From Brevibacterium sp. S111 (GTDB lineage Bacteria > Actinomycetota > Actinomycetes > Actinomycetales > Brevibacteriaceae), in NCBI RefSeq assembly GCF_004745075.1, contig NZ_RHFH01000010.1, forward strand, positions 124,001 through 188,000: 64,000 nucleotides of DNA, written 5' to 3'. The notes beneath the pieces were generated by a model that saw only the letters and a list, made by a program, of their open reading frames with translations, ran no database searches and was not told the DNA's origin. This document shows positions 32,466 to 41,745 of this stretch, piece after piece; within the stretch, counting starts at the first letter, position 1; every line of letters begins with the position of its first letter. Made by a program: the position numbers and the translations under genes.

Positions 32466-32483
32466 TGTGAGATCGCTCTCACA
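32466..32483. promoter_or_regulatory. Candidate operator upstream of gltB
   Basis: TGTGAGATCGCTCTCACA is a near-perfect palindrome (8 of 9 positions per half) in the 185-base gap before gltB. On the minus strand TTGAAA about 8 bases upstream could be the -35, which would put the palindrome over the spacer and -10, a repressor position. The central spacing is two bases longer than a CRP/GlxR site. Confidence 0.5.
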
Positions 32484-32558
32484 GCCGGAGTTTCAATTTA
32501 CACCGGGGGCGCAGGGATGGAAGAACGGAAAAAGGAACGAACTGCGAACCAATTCGTC

Positions 32559-33722
32559 TCAGTGCTCGGACGGACGGGGTGCGTTCTGGTCTCGTTTCGG
32601 GCCCGCTTCCCCGTGTGTTTCGGGGGCGGAGACGCCGCGGACGTCGGGCACGATCGAAATCGCCGAGGTGACTGCTCCGAAGAATCCGAAGCTGTGGCGG
32701 CCGCTGAGGTCGATGCCCGCTTCGTCGTCGGCGGCGTTGGTCCCCTCGGCTGCCGGGTTCGCTCCGGTGACGCCGTCAGCGGCGGCGTCGTCGTTCCTAT
32801 CGGCTCTCGAGCGAGGCGCGGGGGTACGGTTCGACCGGTCAGCGAGGTCCGGGCCGGCGGCGTCTCCCGCTGCCCGATCCGAATGGGCCGACGGTGCAGC
32901 TGGCATCTGCTGGGGGTGTGTGAGAGGAGCAGACTGCCCGGCGTCGGCGATGTTGACCGCGTTGACCTCATAGGTGTGCTTGCCGCGGCGGTGTCTGCGC
33001 AGCAGAGTGCGCGACCCTCTGGTGTAGACGCCGGTCTCCTGAGTGCGGTGCCGCAGCCGGGAGACGATGAGCCAGACGAAGCCGACGAGCAGGGTCGCCG
33101 CAGCCGTCCAGACGGAGACGGGCAGGCCGAGCAGCAGCCGCGCGGTCTCTGCGGCGGGAGTGCCGATGCGCAGGGCTTCGAGCAGGATCCGACCGAGGCC
33201 GAACAGTACGAGGTAGAGCGCAAAAACCTGCCCGTAGCCGAGTCTCAGCCGTTTGGACACGACGATGAGGAGGATGCACGCGAGCAGGTTCCAGATCGAT
33301 TCGACGACCACCGTGGACAGTTCGAGGCGTCCGTCGAACCATTCGCTGAAGGCGCCGGCGACATGGCCGAGGATGAGCCCGGGGGCGACGGAATCGAGCA
33401 GAGGCAGGAAGCGGATCCCTTGGAAGCGGGTGAGCACCCACACGGAGAGCAGCCCGAGGATCGTGGCACCCCAGAAGCTCAGCCCGCCGTCCCAGAGTTC
33501 GAGGAACTGCAGGGGCCGGTGGCCGGGACCGAAGTAGGTATCGGGTGCGGACAGCACATGGCCGATGCGTCCGCCGACGACGGCGGCGGGCACACCGATG
33601 ACCGCGATCGCCCACAGATCGCCCTTGTGACCTCCGCGGGCACGCCACTGGATGCGCGTCATCCACAGTGCAAGTCCGAGTCCGAGGACGGTGAAGACGA
33701 GCCATGCCGTGGTGAAGCTCAT
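32559..33722 (-). CDS. Lgt-family membrane protein lacking the Lgt signature
   Basis: 387 residues: about seven transmembrane helices in the first 235, then a polar, Ala/Asp-rich tail of about 150. It is homologous to prolipoprotein diacylglyceryl transferase (GGRIGHVLSAPDTYFG, WDGGLSFWGATILG, GYGQVFALYLVLFGLGRILLE in part) and sits after trpA, the usual lgt position. However, the family signature GRxGN(F/W)xNxE, holding the essential Arg and Asn, is replaced by GAFSEWFDG, and the following periplasmic segment ending in HPTFLYES is shortened to STVVVES. It may be inactive or altered in function; a standard lgt could lie elsewhere. ATG 33722 overlaps the trpA stop as ATGA. Confidence 0.8.
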   Translation of the reverse strand: MSFTTAWLVFTVLGLGLALWMTRIQWRARGGHKGDLWAIAVIGVPAAVVGGRIGHVLSAPDTYFGPGHRPLQFLELWDGGLSFWGATILGLLSVWVLTRFQGIRFLPLLDSVAPGLILGHVAGAFSEWFDGRLELSTVVVESIWNLLACILLIVVSKRLRLGYGQVFALYLVLFGLGRILLEALRIGTPAAETARLLLGLPVSVWTAAATLLVGFVWLIVSRLRHRTQETGVYTRGSRTLLRRHRRGKHTYEVNAVNIADAGQSAPLTHPQQMPAAPSAHSDRAAGDAAGPDLADRSNRTPAPRSRADRNDDAAADGVTGANPAAEGTNAADDEAGIDLSGRHSFGFFGAVTSAISIVPDVRGVSAPETHGEAGPKRDQNAPRPSEH

Positions 33723-34510
33723 GCACACCCTTCTGCGAGCTCGGCGGCGAGTCGGCCCAGTCCGGGCACGCCCTCGGAGTCGAGCGCGCGGACGAGGGCG
33801 GAGCCGACGATGACGCCGTCGGCGTATTCGGCGACTTCTGCGGCCTGATCGCGGTTCGACACGCCGAGTCCGACACAGACGCGTTCGGCGCCGGCTTCTT
33901 TGAGGCGAGCGACGAGATCGCGGGCGTGATTGTCGACTTCGGAGCGGACTCCGGTGACACCCATCGTGGACGCGGCGTAGACGAATCCGCGGCTGCCTGC
34001 CACGATGCGCGACAGTCGCTCGGGAGTCGAGGACGGGGCGGCGAGGAAGATCCGGTCGAGGTCGAACTCGCCGGAGGCCGCCAGCCAGTCGCCGGCCTCA
34101 TCGGGGATGAGATCGGGGGTGATGATTCCGCCGCCGCCGGCTGCGTCGAGGTCGCGGGCGAAGTCGCGGACGCCGTATTGGAGGACGAGGTTCCAGTAGC
34201 TCATGACCACGGCGGTGCCACCGGCCTCGGCGATCGCCTCGACGGCGGTGAAGACGTCCTTCGTGCGCACGCCGGACTCCAGTGCCGTCTCGGCTGCGCG
34301 CTGGATGACGGGACCGTCCATTCCCGGGTCGGAGTACGGCATCCCGACCTCGACGATGTCGACGCCGTTGCGGACGAGTTCGACCATCGAGTCGATCGAG
34401 CCTTCGACGCTGGGGAAGCCGACGGGCAGGTAGGCGATGAGTGCGGCTTTGCGGCCGGACTCCTCGACGGAAGCAAGAGTCGTGCCTGTGCGTGGACCGG
34501 AGTGCGTCAT
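33719..34510 (-). CDS. trpA: Tryptophan synthase alpha chain
   Basis: 263 residues, TIM barrel; splits indole-3-glycerol phosphate into indole and glyceraldehyde-3-phosphate. Catalytic Glu and Asp appear in [21 protein letters not shown] (shown here split: [10 protein letters not shown] then GMDGPVIQ), the usual LPYSDP-like motif; [12 protein letters not shown] is the phosphate-loop region. It starts at ATG 34510, overlapping the trpB stop by ATGA, so trpB and trpA are translationally coupled as expected for a complex with fixed stoichiometry. Confidence 0.97.
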   Translation of the reverse strand: MTHSGPRTGTTLASVEESGRKAALIAYLPVGFPSVEGSIDSMVELVRNGVDIVEVGMPYSDPGMDGPVIQRAAETALESGVRTKDVFTAVEAIAEAGGTAVVMSYWNLVLQYGVRDFARDLDAAGGGGIITPDLIPDEAGDWLAASGEFDLDRIFLAAPSSTPERLSRIVAGSRGFVYAASTMGVTGVRSEVDNHARDLVARLKEAGAERVCVGLGVSNRDQAAEVAEYADGVIVGSALVRALDSEGVPGLGRLAAELAEGCA

Positions 34511-35721
34511 ACCTGCACCGCCCCTTCATCGATGTAGTCGAACCATTTCGCGGCCGTGGTCATGTCCTTGTCGCCGCGGCCGGAGAGATTGACGAGCAGG
34601 ACCGCTTCCGGCCCGAGTTCCTCACCGACGCGCATCGCGCCGGCCAGAGCGTGAGCGGATTCGATCGCCGGGATGATGCCCTCGGTGCGTGAGAGCAGCC
34701 GCATGGCCTCCATTGCTTCGTCGTCGACGACCGGCTCGTAGGTCACGCGCCCGGTGTCGTGCAGATGTGAGTGTTCGGGTCCGACCGAGGGGTAATCGAG
34801 GCCCGCCGACACCGAGTGCGAAGCCTGGGTCTGGCCGTCGGAGTCCTGGAGGATGTAGGTCGCCGAACCGTGGAGGACGCCGGGTCGACCGCCGGAGAAG
34901 CGTGCGGCGTGATGACCGGTGTCGACGCCTTCGCCGCCGGCTTCGAAGCCGTAGATCTTCACATCGGCGTCGCCGAGGAACGCGGCGAAGAGCCCCATCG
35001 CGTTCGACCCGCCGCCCACGCAGGCGCACACGGCGTCGGGCAGACGCCCGGCCGCATCGACGATCTGGTCGCGGGCTTCGATGCCGATGACGTTCTGGAA
35101 GGAGCGGACCATCGCGGGAAACGGATGGGGACCCGCGACGGTGCCGATGACGTAGTGGGTCACGTCCACATTGGCCACCCAGTCGCGCATGGCCTCGTTC
35201 ATCGCGTCTTTGAGCGTGCGGGTGCCGTTGGTCACGGCGTTGACCGTGGCTCCGAGCAGGCGCATGCGCGCGACATTGAGCGCCTGCCGCTGGGTGTCTT
35301 CCTCACCCATGTAGACCTCGCACTCCATATCGAGCAGGGCCGCAGCGGTCGCGGTCGCGACACCGTGCTGTCCGGCACCGGTTTCGGCGATGAGGCGGGT
35401 CTTGCCCATGCGCTTGGCCAGCAGGGCCTGAGCCAGGGCATTGTTGATCTTGTGGCTGCCCGTATGGTTGAGGTCCTCACGTTTGAGGAACACGCGGGCT
35501 CCTCCGCAGTGCTGAGCGAACCGCGTGGCCTCGGTCAGCAGCGAAGGACGGCCGATGTAGTTGCGCTGCAGGTCGAGGAGTTCGTCGGTGAAGGCCCGGT
35601 CGACTTGGGATTTGCGCCAGGTCTCTTCGATCTCATCAAGCGCCGGGATCAGCGCTTCGGGGATGAACCTGCCTCCGAACGCGCCGAAATACGGTCCGGT
35701 CTCCTCGCTCACATCGGTCAT
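34507..35721 (-). CDS. trpB: Tryptophan synthase beta chain
   Basis: 404 residues; PLP enzyme joining indole and serine. The PLP lysine is in [14 protein letters not shown], with [18 protein letters not shown], the phosphate-binding [13 protein letters not shown] and the C-terminal SGRGDKDM. Start ATG 35721 ([19 protein letters not shown]) has AAGGA 7 bases upstream; the longer open frame to 36000 runs into trpC and is spurious. The 124-base gap to trpC carries GC-rich hairpins. Confidence 0.97.
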   Translation of the reverse strand: MTDVSEETGPYFGAFGGRFIPEALIPALDEIEETWRKSQVDRAFTDELLDLQRNYIGRPSLLTEATRFAQHCGGARVFLKREDLNHTGSHKINNALAQALLAKRMGKTRLIAETGAGQHGVATATAAALLDMECEVYMGEEDTQRQALNVARMRLLGATVNAVTNGTRTLKDAMNEAMRDWVANVDVTHYVIGTVAGPHPFPAMVRSFQNVIGIEARDQIVDAAGRLPDAVCACVGGGSNAMGLFAAFLGDADVKIYGFEAGGEGVDTGHHAARFSGGRPGVLHGSATYILQDSDGQTQASHSVSAGLDYPSVGPEHSHLHDTGRVTYEPVVDDEAMEAMRLLSRTEGIIPAIESAHALAGAMRVGEELGPEAVLLVNLSGRGDKDMTTAAKWFDYIDEGAVQV

Positions 35722-35761
35722 TGCGGTCCTTCTCGATCTCCTCGTGGTCGCGTCCGGATGA

Positions 35762-35835
35762 GGCCGAGCCTCGGCCGGACGCCGGCCGGATGGGTGCGGT
35801 GTTCGCCCATCGTCGGCCACCTCGAGCGGCCGACG
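35762..35835 (-). other. GC-rich hairpins between trpC and trpB
   Basis: Two inverted repeats: GGCCGAG-C-CTCGGCC near 35762-35776, and CGTCGGCC (35811-35818) / GGCCGACG (35828-35835). They could stabilise or partly terminate the mRNA inside the operon. There is no T-tract, so a full terminator is unlikely. Confidence 0.4.
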
Positions 35836-35845
35836 CGGGCAGGGT

Positions 35846-36643
35846 TCAGGATGCGGACAGTTCGCGGCGTTCGCGGCCGATGGCAGCGTATTCCTCGACC
35901 GCGGCCTGCGGACGCCCCCCGGTGACGAGAGCTTCGCCGACGAGCACGACGTCGGCGCCGGCATCGGCGTACTTCGCGACCTCGCGACCGCCGGCGACAC
36001 CGGATTCGGCGACGAGCGTGCAGCCGGCGGGAACGAATTCGGCCAGCGGGGCGAATCGATCCGTGTCGACGCTGAGATCCTTGAGGTTGCGGGTGTTGAC
36101 GCCGATGAGATCGGCCCCGAGCTCGGCGGCGATCTCGAGTTCCTCGCGGTTGTGGGTCTCGACGAGGACGGTCATGCCCAGTTCGGTGGCCAGGGCGTGG
36201 AACTCGCGCAGCTGGGCCGGGTCGAGGGCGGCCACGATGAGCAGCACGAGGTCGGCTCCGTGGGCCCGGGCCTCATAGAACTGATATTCGTCGACCATGA
36301 AGTCCTTGCGCAGGACCGGGATGTCGACGGCAGCACGCACGGAGTCGAGGTCGGCGAGGCTGCCGTTGAATCTGCGGGATTCGGTGAGCACGCTGATGGC
36401 GTGGGCTCCCCCGGCAGCGTAGAGCCCGGCCAATGTGCCGGGGTCCGGGATGTGGGCGAGGTCGCCGCGCGAGGGCGATTTCCTCTTGACCTCGGCGATG
36501 ACTCCGAAGTCTGCGTCGAGGTCGAAGCGACGGACGGGATCCGCCGCCTCGGCGCGCGCGATGATCTCGGTGCGCGGAACCTCGTTCCGGCGTGCCTGAA
36601 GATCTTCATGCACGCCGGCGACGATGTCGTTGAGGACCGTCAT
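35846..36643 (-). CDS. trpC: Indole-3-glycerol phosphate synthase
   Basis: 265 residues, TIM barrel; closes the ring of CdRP in the tryptophan pathway. Motifs: [15 protein letters not shown] (catalytic Glu and Lys), [49 protein letters not shown] and [20 protein letters not shown]. Start ATG 36643 overlaps the stop of the preceding small membrane protein as ATGA. Confidence 0.97.
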   Translation of the reverse strand: MTVLNDIVAGVHEDLQARRNEVPRTEIIARAEAADPVRRFDLDADFGVIAEVKRKSPSRGDLAHIPDPGTLAGLYAAGGAHAISVLTESRRFNGSLADLDSVRAAVDIPVLRKDFMVDEYQFYEARAHGADLVLLIVAALDPAQLREFHALATELGMTVLVETHNREELEIAAELGADLIGVNTRNLKDLSVDTDRFAPLAEFVPAGCTLVAESGVAGGREVAKYADAGADVVLVGEALVTGGRPQAAVEEYAAIGRERRELSAS

Positions 36644-36909
36644 TTGCTCTTCGGCTTGTTGCCCAGACCGACGGCGCGCAGGATGAGCCCGACGATGATG
36701 CCGAGGGCGACGACGCCGATGGCGACGTAGGTGATCGTGGGGTTGTGGATGGTGAAGCCCACACAGCCGATGGTCACGCCGATGAGCATGATGACGACGC
36801 CGGTCCATCCCGCCACCGAGTTGCCGTGGCCGGGGTCGGCGATCGTTGCGTAGTCGATCGTGGACTTGTCGAGATCTGTGGCCTCGTTGCGGGCGAGGGA
36901 CTGCGACAT
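36640..36909 (-). CDS. Small membrane protein of the HGxxPAAW family
   Basis: 89 residues. A polar N-terminus with GHGNSVAGWTGVVIML (a variant of the actinobacterial HGxxPAAW motif) is followed by two transmembrane helices (about 35-55 and 60-82) and a lysine-rich end. This family almost always sits between trpE and trpC in actinobacteria; its function is unknown. AAGGAG precedes ATG 36909. The ATGA junction with trpC means coupled translation. Confidence 0.88.
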   Translation of the reverse strand: MSQSLARNEATDLDKSTIDYATIADPGHGNSVAGWTGVVIMLIGVTIGCVGFTIHNPTITYVAIGVVALGIIVGLILRAVGLGNKPKSK

Positions 36910-36978
36910 GGTGCTCCTTATTGTGACTGCGTGGCACGCGCGTGGAAACTTTCCTCCATTGTGTCACGCTTCTTCTGC

Positions 36979-36998
36979 GGACCGGGCACCGACCCGGT
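36979..36998 (-). other. Hairpin after the Trp-associated membrane protein gene
   Basis: GACCGGG (36979-36985) / CCCGGTC (36992-36998) with a 6-base loop, just after the stop at 37006 and before the next gene. It is a candidate partial terminator or processing site in the trp operon; the 96-base gap holds no other clear signal. Confidence 0.4.
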
Positions 36999-37005
36999 CA
37001 CAAGG

Positions 37006-37518
37006 TCATTTCGAATCCGGGTCGTCCTCGACGTCCTCGCCTCGGGAGAGGGCGTCCCAGGTGGCGGCCGAGTCGAATTCTTCGCCGTCGGCTTCGGCGG
37101 TGCGGGCGTAGCGGTTCGAGTTCGTCCACCGCGCCGAGGCGGTCGCCACCCAGATGATGCCGATGATGCCGATGCCTGCTGCCACGGCGGCGATGATCGG
37201 CCAGGAGGTCGCCCCCGGTCTGGAAGCGGCGCTGAGTGCGGTGATTCCGTAGCCGATTCCGGCAACCGCGGCGAGCCCGAGGACGACGAAGCGCCCGAGG
37301 CGACCGAGCATCGCTGCGAGGAGACCGCAGACGGCGATGATCGCCACACAGGCGGTGGCTACGGGCGAGGCCTGCGCACTCGAGTCATCGGTGGCCGTGG
37401 CCACACCGGCCGGGCCGAGAGTGTCTCCCCCGACTCCGGCCTGCCAGGCCGAGATCGTCAACGCCCACAGGGCGGCGGCGATGACGAGGACGATGAGGAC
37501 TCCGCGTGACTTCGACAA
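37006..37518 (-). CDS. Trp biosynthesis-associated membrane protein
   Basis: 170 residues with four transmembrane helices (about 5-24, 52-72, 76-96, 106-128) and a polar C-terminus. This is the actinobacterial Trp_oprn_chp family found next to trpE; its role is unknown, perhaps indole or tryptophan handling or a complex scaffold. I chose the TTG at 37518 because AGGAG lies 9 bases upstream and overlaps the trpE stop; the longer open frame to 37599 lies inside trpE. Start choice is less certain than the gene. Confidence 0.85.
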   Translation of the reverse strand: MSKSRGVLIVLVIAAALWALTISAWQAGVGGDTLGPAGVATATDDSSAQASPVATACVAIIAVCGLLAAMLGRLGRFVVLGLAAVAGIGYGITALSAASRPGATSWPIIAAVAAGIGIIGIIWVATASARWTNSNRYARTAEADGEEFDSAATWDALSRGEDVEDDPDSK

Positions 37519-37525
37519 CTTGGGA

Positions 37526-39115
37526 TCACTCCTGGCTTTCGGCCGTGCCGGACCCGGCGTTCGCTGTCGCAGACAGCGCGTTCGCAGCGGCGGCGGCACG
37601 CAGCACGGCTGCGGCTTTGTTCTCGGATTCCTGATATTCGGTTTCGGGCACAGAGTCGGCGACGATTCCGCCGCCGGCGTAGACGCTCATCGTGCCGTCG
37701 CGCAGGACTCCGGTGCGGATGGCGATGGCGAGATCGAGGTCACCGGTGAAGGACATATAGCCGACGACGCCGCCGTAGATGCCGCGCCCGACGGGTTCGA
37801 GTTCGTCGATGATCTGCAGGGCACGCGGCTTCGGCGCACCCGAGAGAGTGCCGGCGGGGAAAGTCGCGCGCAGCACGTCCACGGCGGTCGTGTCCGGCTG
37901 GAGTTCGCCGCGCACGGTCGAGGAGATGTGCATGATGTGGCTGTAGCGGACGATGTCCATGAAGTCGCTGACGTCGATGGTCCCGGCCCGGCACACCTTC
38001 GCCAGGTCGTTGCGTGCGAGGTCGACGAGCATGAGGTGCTCGGCGCGTTCCTTCTCATCGGCCAGCAGCTCACGGGCCAGACCGTCGTCGGCTTCGGGCG
38101 TCGCCCCGCGGGGACGCGAACCGGCGATCGGATGGGTGACGACCTCGCCGGAACGGACGGTGACGAGGGCTTCGGGTGAGGAGCCGATGATGCTCACCGG
38201 GGCTCCCGCGTCGTCGTGGAGGTTGAGCAGGTACATGAACGGGCTCGGGTTCGAGTGCCGCAGCATCCGGTACACGCTCAGCGGATCGGCCGCACACGGC
38301 GTATCGAAGCGCTGTCCGACGACGACCTGGAAGATCTCCCCCTCGACGATCTTCCGCTTCGCCTGTTCCACTCCGTCGAGGTAGACCTGCCGGGGGGTGC
38401 GCAGGGTCACCTCGGGGTCGGGCCTGCGGACGTCGATGATGTCGGCCGGGCTGGGGGCGCGGAGGCGGTCGAGCATCGATTCGATCCGCTCGACTCCGCT
38501 CGCGTGCGCCTCGTCGATGCCGGTGTCGGCGCCGTTGACGTTGAAGACGTTGGCTACGAGGGTGACCATGCCCGAATAGTGGTCGTAGACGGCGATGTCG
38601 CCCGGGATCATCAGCTGCACGGTCGGCAGGTGGTGTTCGTTGGGGCGCGGGGGTCCGAGACGTTCGAAGCGGCGGATGATGTCCCAGCCGAAGTAGCCGA
38701 CGAAGCTCGAGACCATCGGCGGCAGGTCCGACTCCCCGGCATCGACGTCGAGCAGTTCGAGAGCGGCGGTGACCGCCTCGAGCACATCGCCGTCGGTGGG
38801 GATGCCCACCGGCGGGGTGCCGGTCCAGCGGAAGCCGTCCTCGGTGGACAGGAGCGTGGCCACGGGCGCCGATCCGATGAAGGAGTAGCGGGCCCAGGAG
38901 CCTGCGACGGCGGATTCGAACAGGAAGCTGCCGGGACCACCGTCGGTGAGTTTGCGATAGAGGCTCAACGGGGTTTCGGAGTCGGCGAGCACCTGCGTGT
39001 GCACGGGCACGAGCCGGTGTTCGGCTCCCAGGGAGCGGAACTCCTCGAGGCTGGGGCGGATCGGCAGCTGCTGCGGATCCGGCATGCGGTCGCTCGACAC
39101 GTGTTCAGTCGGCAC
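37526..39115 (-). CDS. trpE: Anthranilate synthase component I
   Basis: About 529 residues; makes anthranilate from chorismate with ammonia from TrpG, which is not in this window. The feedback-inhibition motif appears as SFLFESA (LLES type), and the chorismate-binding domain has [43 protein letters not shown] and [12 protein letters not shown]. The start is probably GTG 39115, which has AAGGA six bases upstream and overlaps hisI by 11 bases; ATG 39085 is the alternative. No Trp-rich leader peptide precedes it, so control would come from elsewhere in the his-trp operon. Confidence 0.96.
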   Translation of the reverse strand: MPTEHVSSDRMPDPQQLPIRPSLEEFRSLGAEHRLVPVHTQVLADSETPLSLYRKLTDGGPGSFLFESAVAGSWARYSFIGSAPVATLLSTEDGFRWTGTPPVGIPTDGDVLEAVTAALELLDVDAGESDLPPMVSSFVGYFGWDIIRRFERLGPPRPNEHHLPTVQLMIPGDIAVYDHYSGMVTLVANVFNVNGADTGIDEAHASGVERIESMLDRLRAPSPADIIDVRRPDPEVTLRTPRQVYLDGVEQAKRKIVEGEIFQVVVGQRFDTPCAADPLSVYRMLRHSNPSPFMYLLNLHDDAGAPVSIIGSSPEALVTVRSGEVVTHPIAGSRPRGATPEADDGLARELLADEKERAEHLMLVDLARNDLAKVCRAGTIDVSDFMDIVRYSHIMHISSTVRGELQPDTTAVDVLRATFPAGTLSGAPKPRALQIIDELEPVGRGIYGGVVGYMSFTGDLDLAIAIRTGVLRDGTMSVYAGGGIVADSVPETEYQESENKAAAVLRAAAAANALSATANAGSGTAESQE

Positions 39116-39461
39116 TGATCGTCCTTCCGGTGAAGCAGGTCGGTGTGTTCGTGTGACAGGCGGGTCCGGTCTGGTCGACGAGGAGGAGCAGGGCATCGGC
39201 GTCGCAGTCGAGGCTGAGTGAGCGCACATGCTGCACATGTCCGGAGGTCTCCCCCTTCACCCAGTACTCCCGGCGGGACCGTGACCAGTAGGTGGCGCGC
39301 CCGGTCGCCAATGTGCGCGAGACGGCCTCGACGTCCATCCAGGCGAGCATGAGCACCTCCCGGCTCGTGGCCTCCTGGACGATGACGGGCACGAGACCGG
39401 CGGAGTCCGGGCGGATGAGTTCGCGCCAGTTCTCCGGGGTGGCGTCGATGTCCCTGCTCAT
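39105..39461 (-). CDS. hisI: Phosphoribosyl-AMP cyclohydrolase
   Basis: 118 residues, the stand-alone cyclohydrolase without a HisE domain. It opens the purine ring of PR-AMP in histidine synthesis. [35 protein letters not shown] and the metal-binding [20 protein letters not shown] are all present. ATG 39461 overlaps the hisF stop by ATGA. Confidence 0.97.
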   Translation of the reverse strand: MSRDIDATPENWRELIRPDSAGLVPVIVQEATSREVLMLAWMDVEAVSRTLATGRATYWSRSRREYWVKGETSGHVQHVRSLSLDCDADALLLLVDQTGPACHTNTPTCFTGRTISAD

Positions 39462-40222
39462 CGGACCTCGATCCCCTCTGCCCGCAGCGCGTCCTTGACC
39501 TCGGCAATGCTCAGGGTCCCGAAGTGGAAGACGCTGGCGGCCAGCAGCGCATCGGCTCCGGCGGCCACGGCCGGGGCGAAGTGTTCGACCCGACCGGCCC
39601 CGCCGGAGGCGATGAGCGGCACATCGACGGCCGCTCGGGCGGCGGCGATGAGTTCGAGGTCGAAGCCCTCCCGGGTGCCGTCGGCATCGATGGAGTTGAG
39701 CAGGATCTCACCGACCCCGCGTTCGGCGGCCTCACGGATCCAGTCGATCGCGCAGCGGCCGGTGCCTTCACGGCCGCCGCGGGTGGTGACTTCGAAGCCC
39801 GAGGCCGTGCTCGTTCCCTGCGTGCGGCGGGCGTCGAGGGAGAGCACGAGGACCTGGTTGCCGAAGTGCCGTGAGATCTCACTGATGAGTTCCGGGTGCG
39901 CGACGGCCGAGGTGTTGACAGAGACTTTGTCGGCACCGTCGCGCAGGAGCCGGTCGACGTCATGGACGCTGCGCACTCCCCCGCCGACGGTGAGCGGGAT
40001 GAAGACCTCTTCGGCGCAGGCGCGCACGACGTCGTGGACGGTCTCGCGGTCGCCGCTGCTGGCCGTGACGTCGAGGAAGGTGAGTTCGTCGGCCCCGGAG
40101 ATCCCATAGCGTTTGGCCAGCTCCACGGGGTCCCCGGCATCCTTGAGGTCGGCGAACTTCACGCCCTTGACGACGCGACCGCCGTCGACGTCCAGACAGG
40201 GGATGACTCTGACAGCTACCAC
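39458..40222 (-). CDS. hisF: Imidazole glycerol phosphate synthase subunit HisF
   Basis: 254 residues, TIM barrel cyclase; partners with HisH (not in the window) to give imidazole glycerol phosphate. Motifs: [16 protein letters not shown] with catalytic Asp11, [20 protein letters not shown], the [16 protein letters not shown] active-site loop with the second catalytic Asp, and [14 protein letters not shown] start at 40222 with GGAGG five bases upstream. The next gene upstream ends 9 bases away. Confidence 0.97.
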   Translation of the reverse strand: MVAVRVIPCLDVDGGRVVKGVKFADLKDAGDPVELAKRYGISGADELTFLDVTASSGDRETVHDVVRACAEEVFIPLTVGGGVRSVHDVDRLLRDGADKVSVNTSAVAHPELISEISRHFGNQVLVLSLDARRTQGTSTASGFEVTTRGGREGTGRCAIDWIREAAERGVGEILLNSIDADGTREGFDLELIAAARAAVDVPLIASGGAGRVEHFAPAVAAGADALLAASVFHFGTLSIAEVKDALRAEGIEVR

Positions 40223-40231
40223 GCAGACCTC

Positions 40232-41734
40232 CTAGATTCCCAGGCCCCGATAGCGATCCATCCTGCGGGCCAGTCGGCGGCCCGATGGTTCGCGCATGAG
40301 CGAGATGAGTTCGAATTCGAGTGTCGCACCGACCCGAGAGACGAAGTCGAGCGGTTCGTCGCTGGCATCGGGATGCTCGGCGATGATCCGGTCGACGACA
40401 CCGGTGGCTTGGAGCATGGGCGCGTGCACACCCTGGCTCTGCGCCATCTCTGCGGCTCTCTCCGTCGTCCGATGCACGATCGCCGAGGCGCCCTCGGGCG
40501 GCAGGGGTGAGAGCCACCCGTGCTCGGCGCTGAGCACCCGGTCGGTCGGGATCAGCGCGAGTGCTCCGCCCCCGGATCCCTCACCGAGGATGAGCGATAC
40601 CGAGGGGGCATCGAGGTTGGCGAGGTCAGCGAGGCTGCGGGCGATCTCGCCGGCGATGCCGCCCTCTTCGGCGTCCTTCGACAGGGCCGCGCCCGGGGTG
40701 TCGATGACCGTCACGAGCGGCAGGTGCAGCTCTGCGGCCAGACGCATTCCACGGCGGGCCTCACGCAGCGCGGCCGGTCCCAGAGGGGCCCGGGAATCCT
40801 GCCGGAACCGGTCCTGTCCGAGCACGATGCACGGGGCGGAGCCGAACTTCGCCAGCGCCAGCAGCAGTCCCGGGTCCTTCTCGCCTTCGCCGGTGCCGTT
40901 GAGCGGCAGCACGGTGTTCGCGGCGGTACGCAGCAGGTCGCGGACACCGGGGCGTTCGGGACGGCGGGAACTCGTGATCGCCGCCCAGGCGTCGGAGTTC
41001 GGGTCGACCGTCGCCGGTGCGGTGTCCGGGTCGGCCACACGGGCCGGGATCTCCTTGGCTCCCATGAGCACGTCGAGGACTCGGGAGACCGTGCCGGCGA
41101 TGCGTTCGGGACCGATGACTGCGTCGACGATGCCCATCTTGTGGAGGTTCTCACCCGTCTGCACGTTGTCCGGGAACTTCTCCCCGTAGATGGCTTCGAA
41201 CACGCGGGGGCCGAGGAAGCCGATGAGTGAACCGGGTTCGGCCACCGTCACGTGGCCCAGCGAACCCCAGGAGGCGAAGACTCCGCCGGTGGTCGGGTGG
41301 CGCAGGTAGACGAGGTAGGGCAGACCGGCCCTGCGGTGAGCGACCACGGCGTTCGTGATCTTCACCATCGACAGGAACGCGATGGTGCCTTCCTGCATCC
41401 GCGTCCCACCGGAGGCCGGTCCTGCCAGCAGCGGCAGCCCTTCGAGGGTGGCGCGTTCGATGGCGTCGACGAGGCGCTCGGCGGCGGCCACGCCGATCGA
41501 TCCGGCGAGGAAGCGGAACTCTCCGGCGATGACGGCGACCCGTCTGCCCTCGATGGTGCCCTCACCGGTGATGATCGCTTCGTCGACTCCGGACTTCTCG
41601 GCCGCGGCAGCGAGCTCGGCGGCGTACTCCTCGGAGACCCCGCCGGCCGGGCTGATCGGGGTGGTGTCCCAAGAGCGGAAGGATCCCTCGTCGAGGACGA
41701 TGTCGACGAGTTCGTGTGCGTTCAATCGTGGCAT
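40232..41734 (-). CDS. accDA: Fused acetyl-CoA carboxylase carboxyltransferase (beta-alpha)
   Basis: 500 residues with two crotonase-like carboxyltransferase halves. Residues 1-225 resemble AccD (LLAGPASGGTRMQEGTIAFL, GGVFASWGSLGHV, GFLGPRVFEAIYGEKFP), without its N-terminal zinc finger; residues about 255-500 resemble AccA (LPLVTVIDTPGAALSKDAEEGG, SLILGEGSGGGALALIP). The expected reaction is carboxyl transfer from carboxybiotin to an acyl-CoA, but no biotin carboxylase or carrier protein is nearby and another acyl-CoA substrate is possible. ATG 41734 has GAGGGG eight bases upstream. It lies between hisF and a CoA-transferase gene inside the his-trp run. Confidence 0.9.
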   Translation of the reverse strand: MPRLNAHELVDIVLDEGSFRSWDTTPISPAGGVSEEYAAELAAAAEKSGVDEAIITGEGTIEGRRVAVIAGEFRFLAGSIGVAAAERLVDAIERATLEGLPLLAGPASGGTRMQEGTIAFLSMVKITNAVVAHRRAGLPYLVYLRHPTTGGVFASWGSLGHVTVAEPGSLIGFLGPRVFEAIYGEKFPDNVQTGENLHKMGIVDAVIGPERIAGTVSRVLDVLMGAKEIPARVADPDTAPATVDPNSDAWAAITSSRRPERPGVRDLLRTAANTVLPLNGTGEGEKDPGLLLALAKFGSAPCIVLGQDRFRQDSRAPLGPAALREARRGMRLAAELHLPLVTVIDTPGAALSKDAEEGGIAGEIARSLADLANLDAPSVSLILGEGSGGGALALIPTDRVLSAEHGWLSPLPPEGASAIVHRTTERAAEMAQSQGVHAPMLQATGVVDRIIAEHPDASDEPLDFVSRVGATLEFELISLMREPSGRRLARRMDRYRGLGI

Positions 41735-41745
41735 TCGCGCACCCC

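Noticed and set aside
32466..32483. Reading the gltB palindrome as a CRP/GlxR site
   Set aside because: The spacing between TGTGA and TCACA is eight bases rather than six; kept only as an unassigned operator.
36918..36959. A 13-codon open frame (MEESFHARATQSQ) before the HGxxPAAW gene, as a possible trp leader peptide
   Set aside because: It contains no tryptophan codons and no terminator/antiterminator pair follows it.
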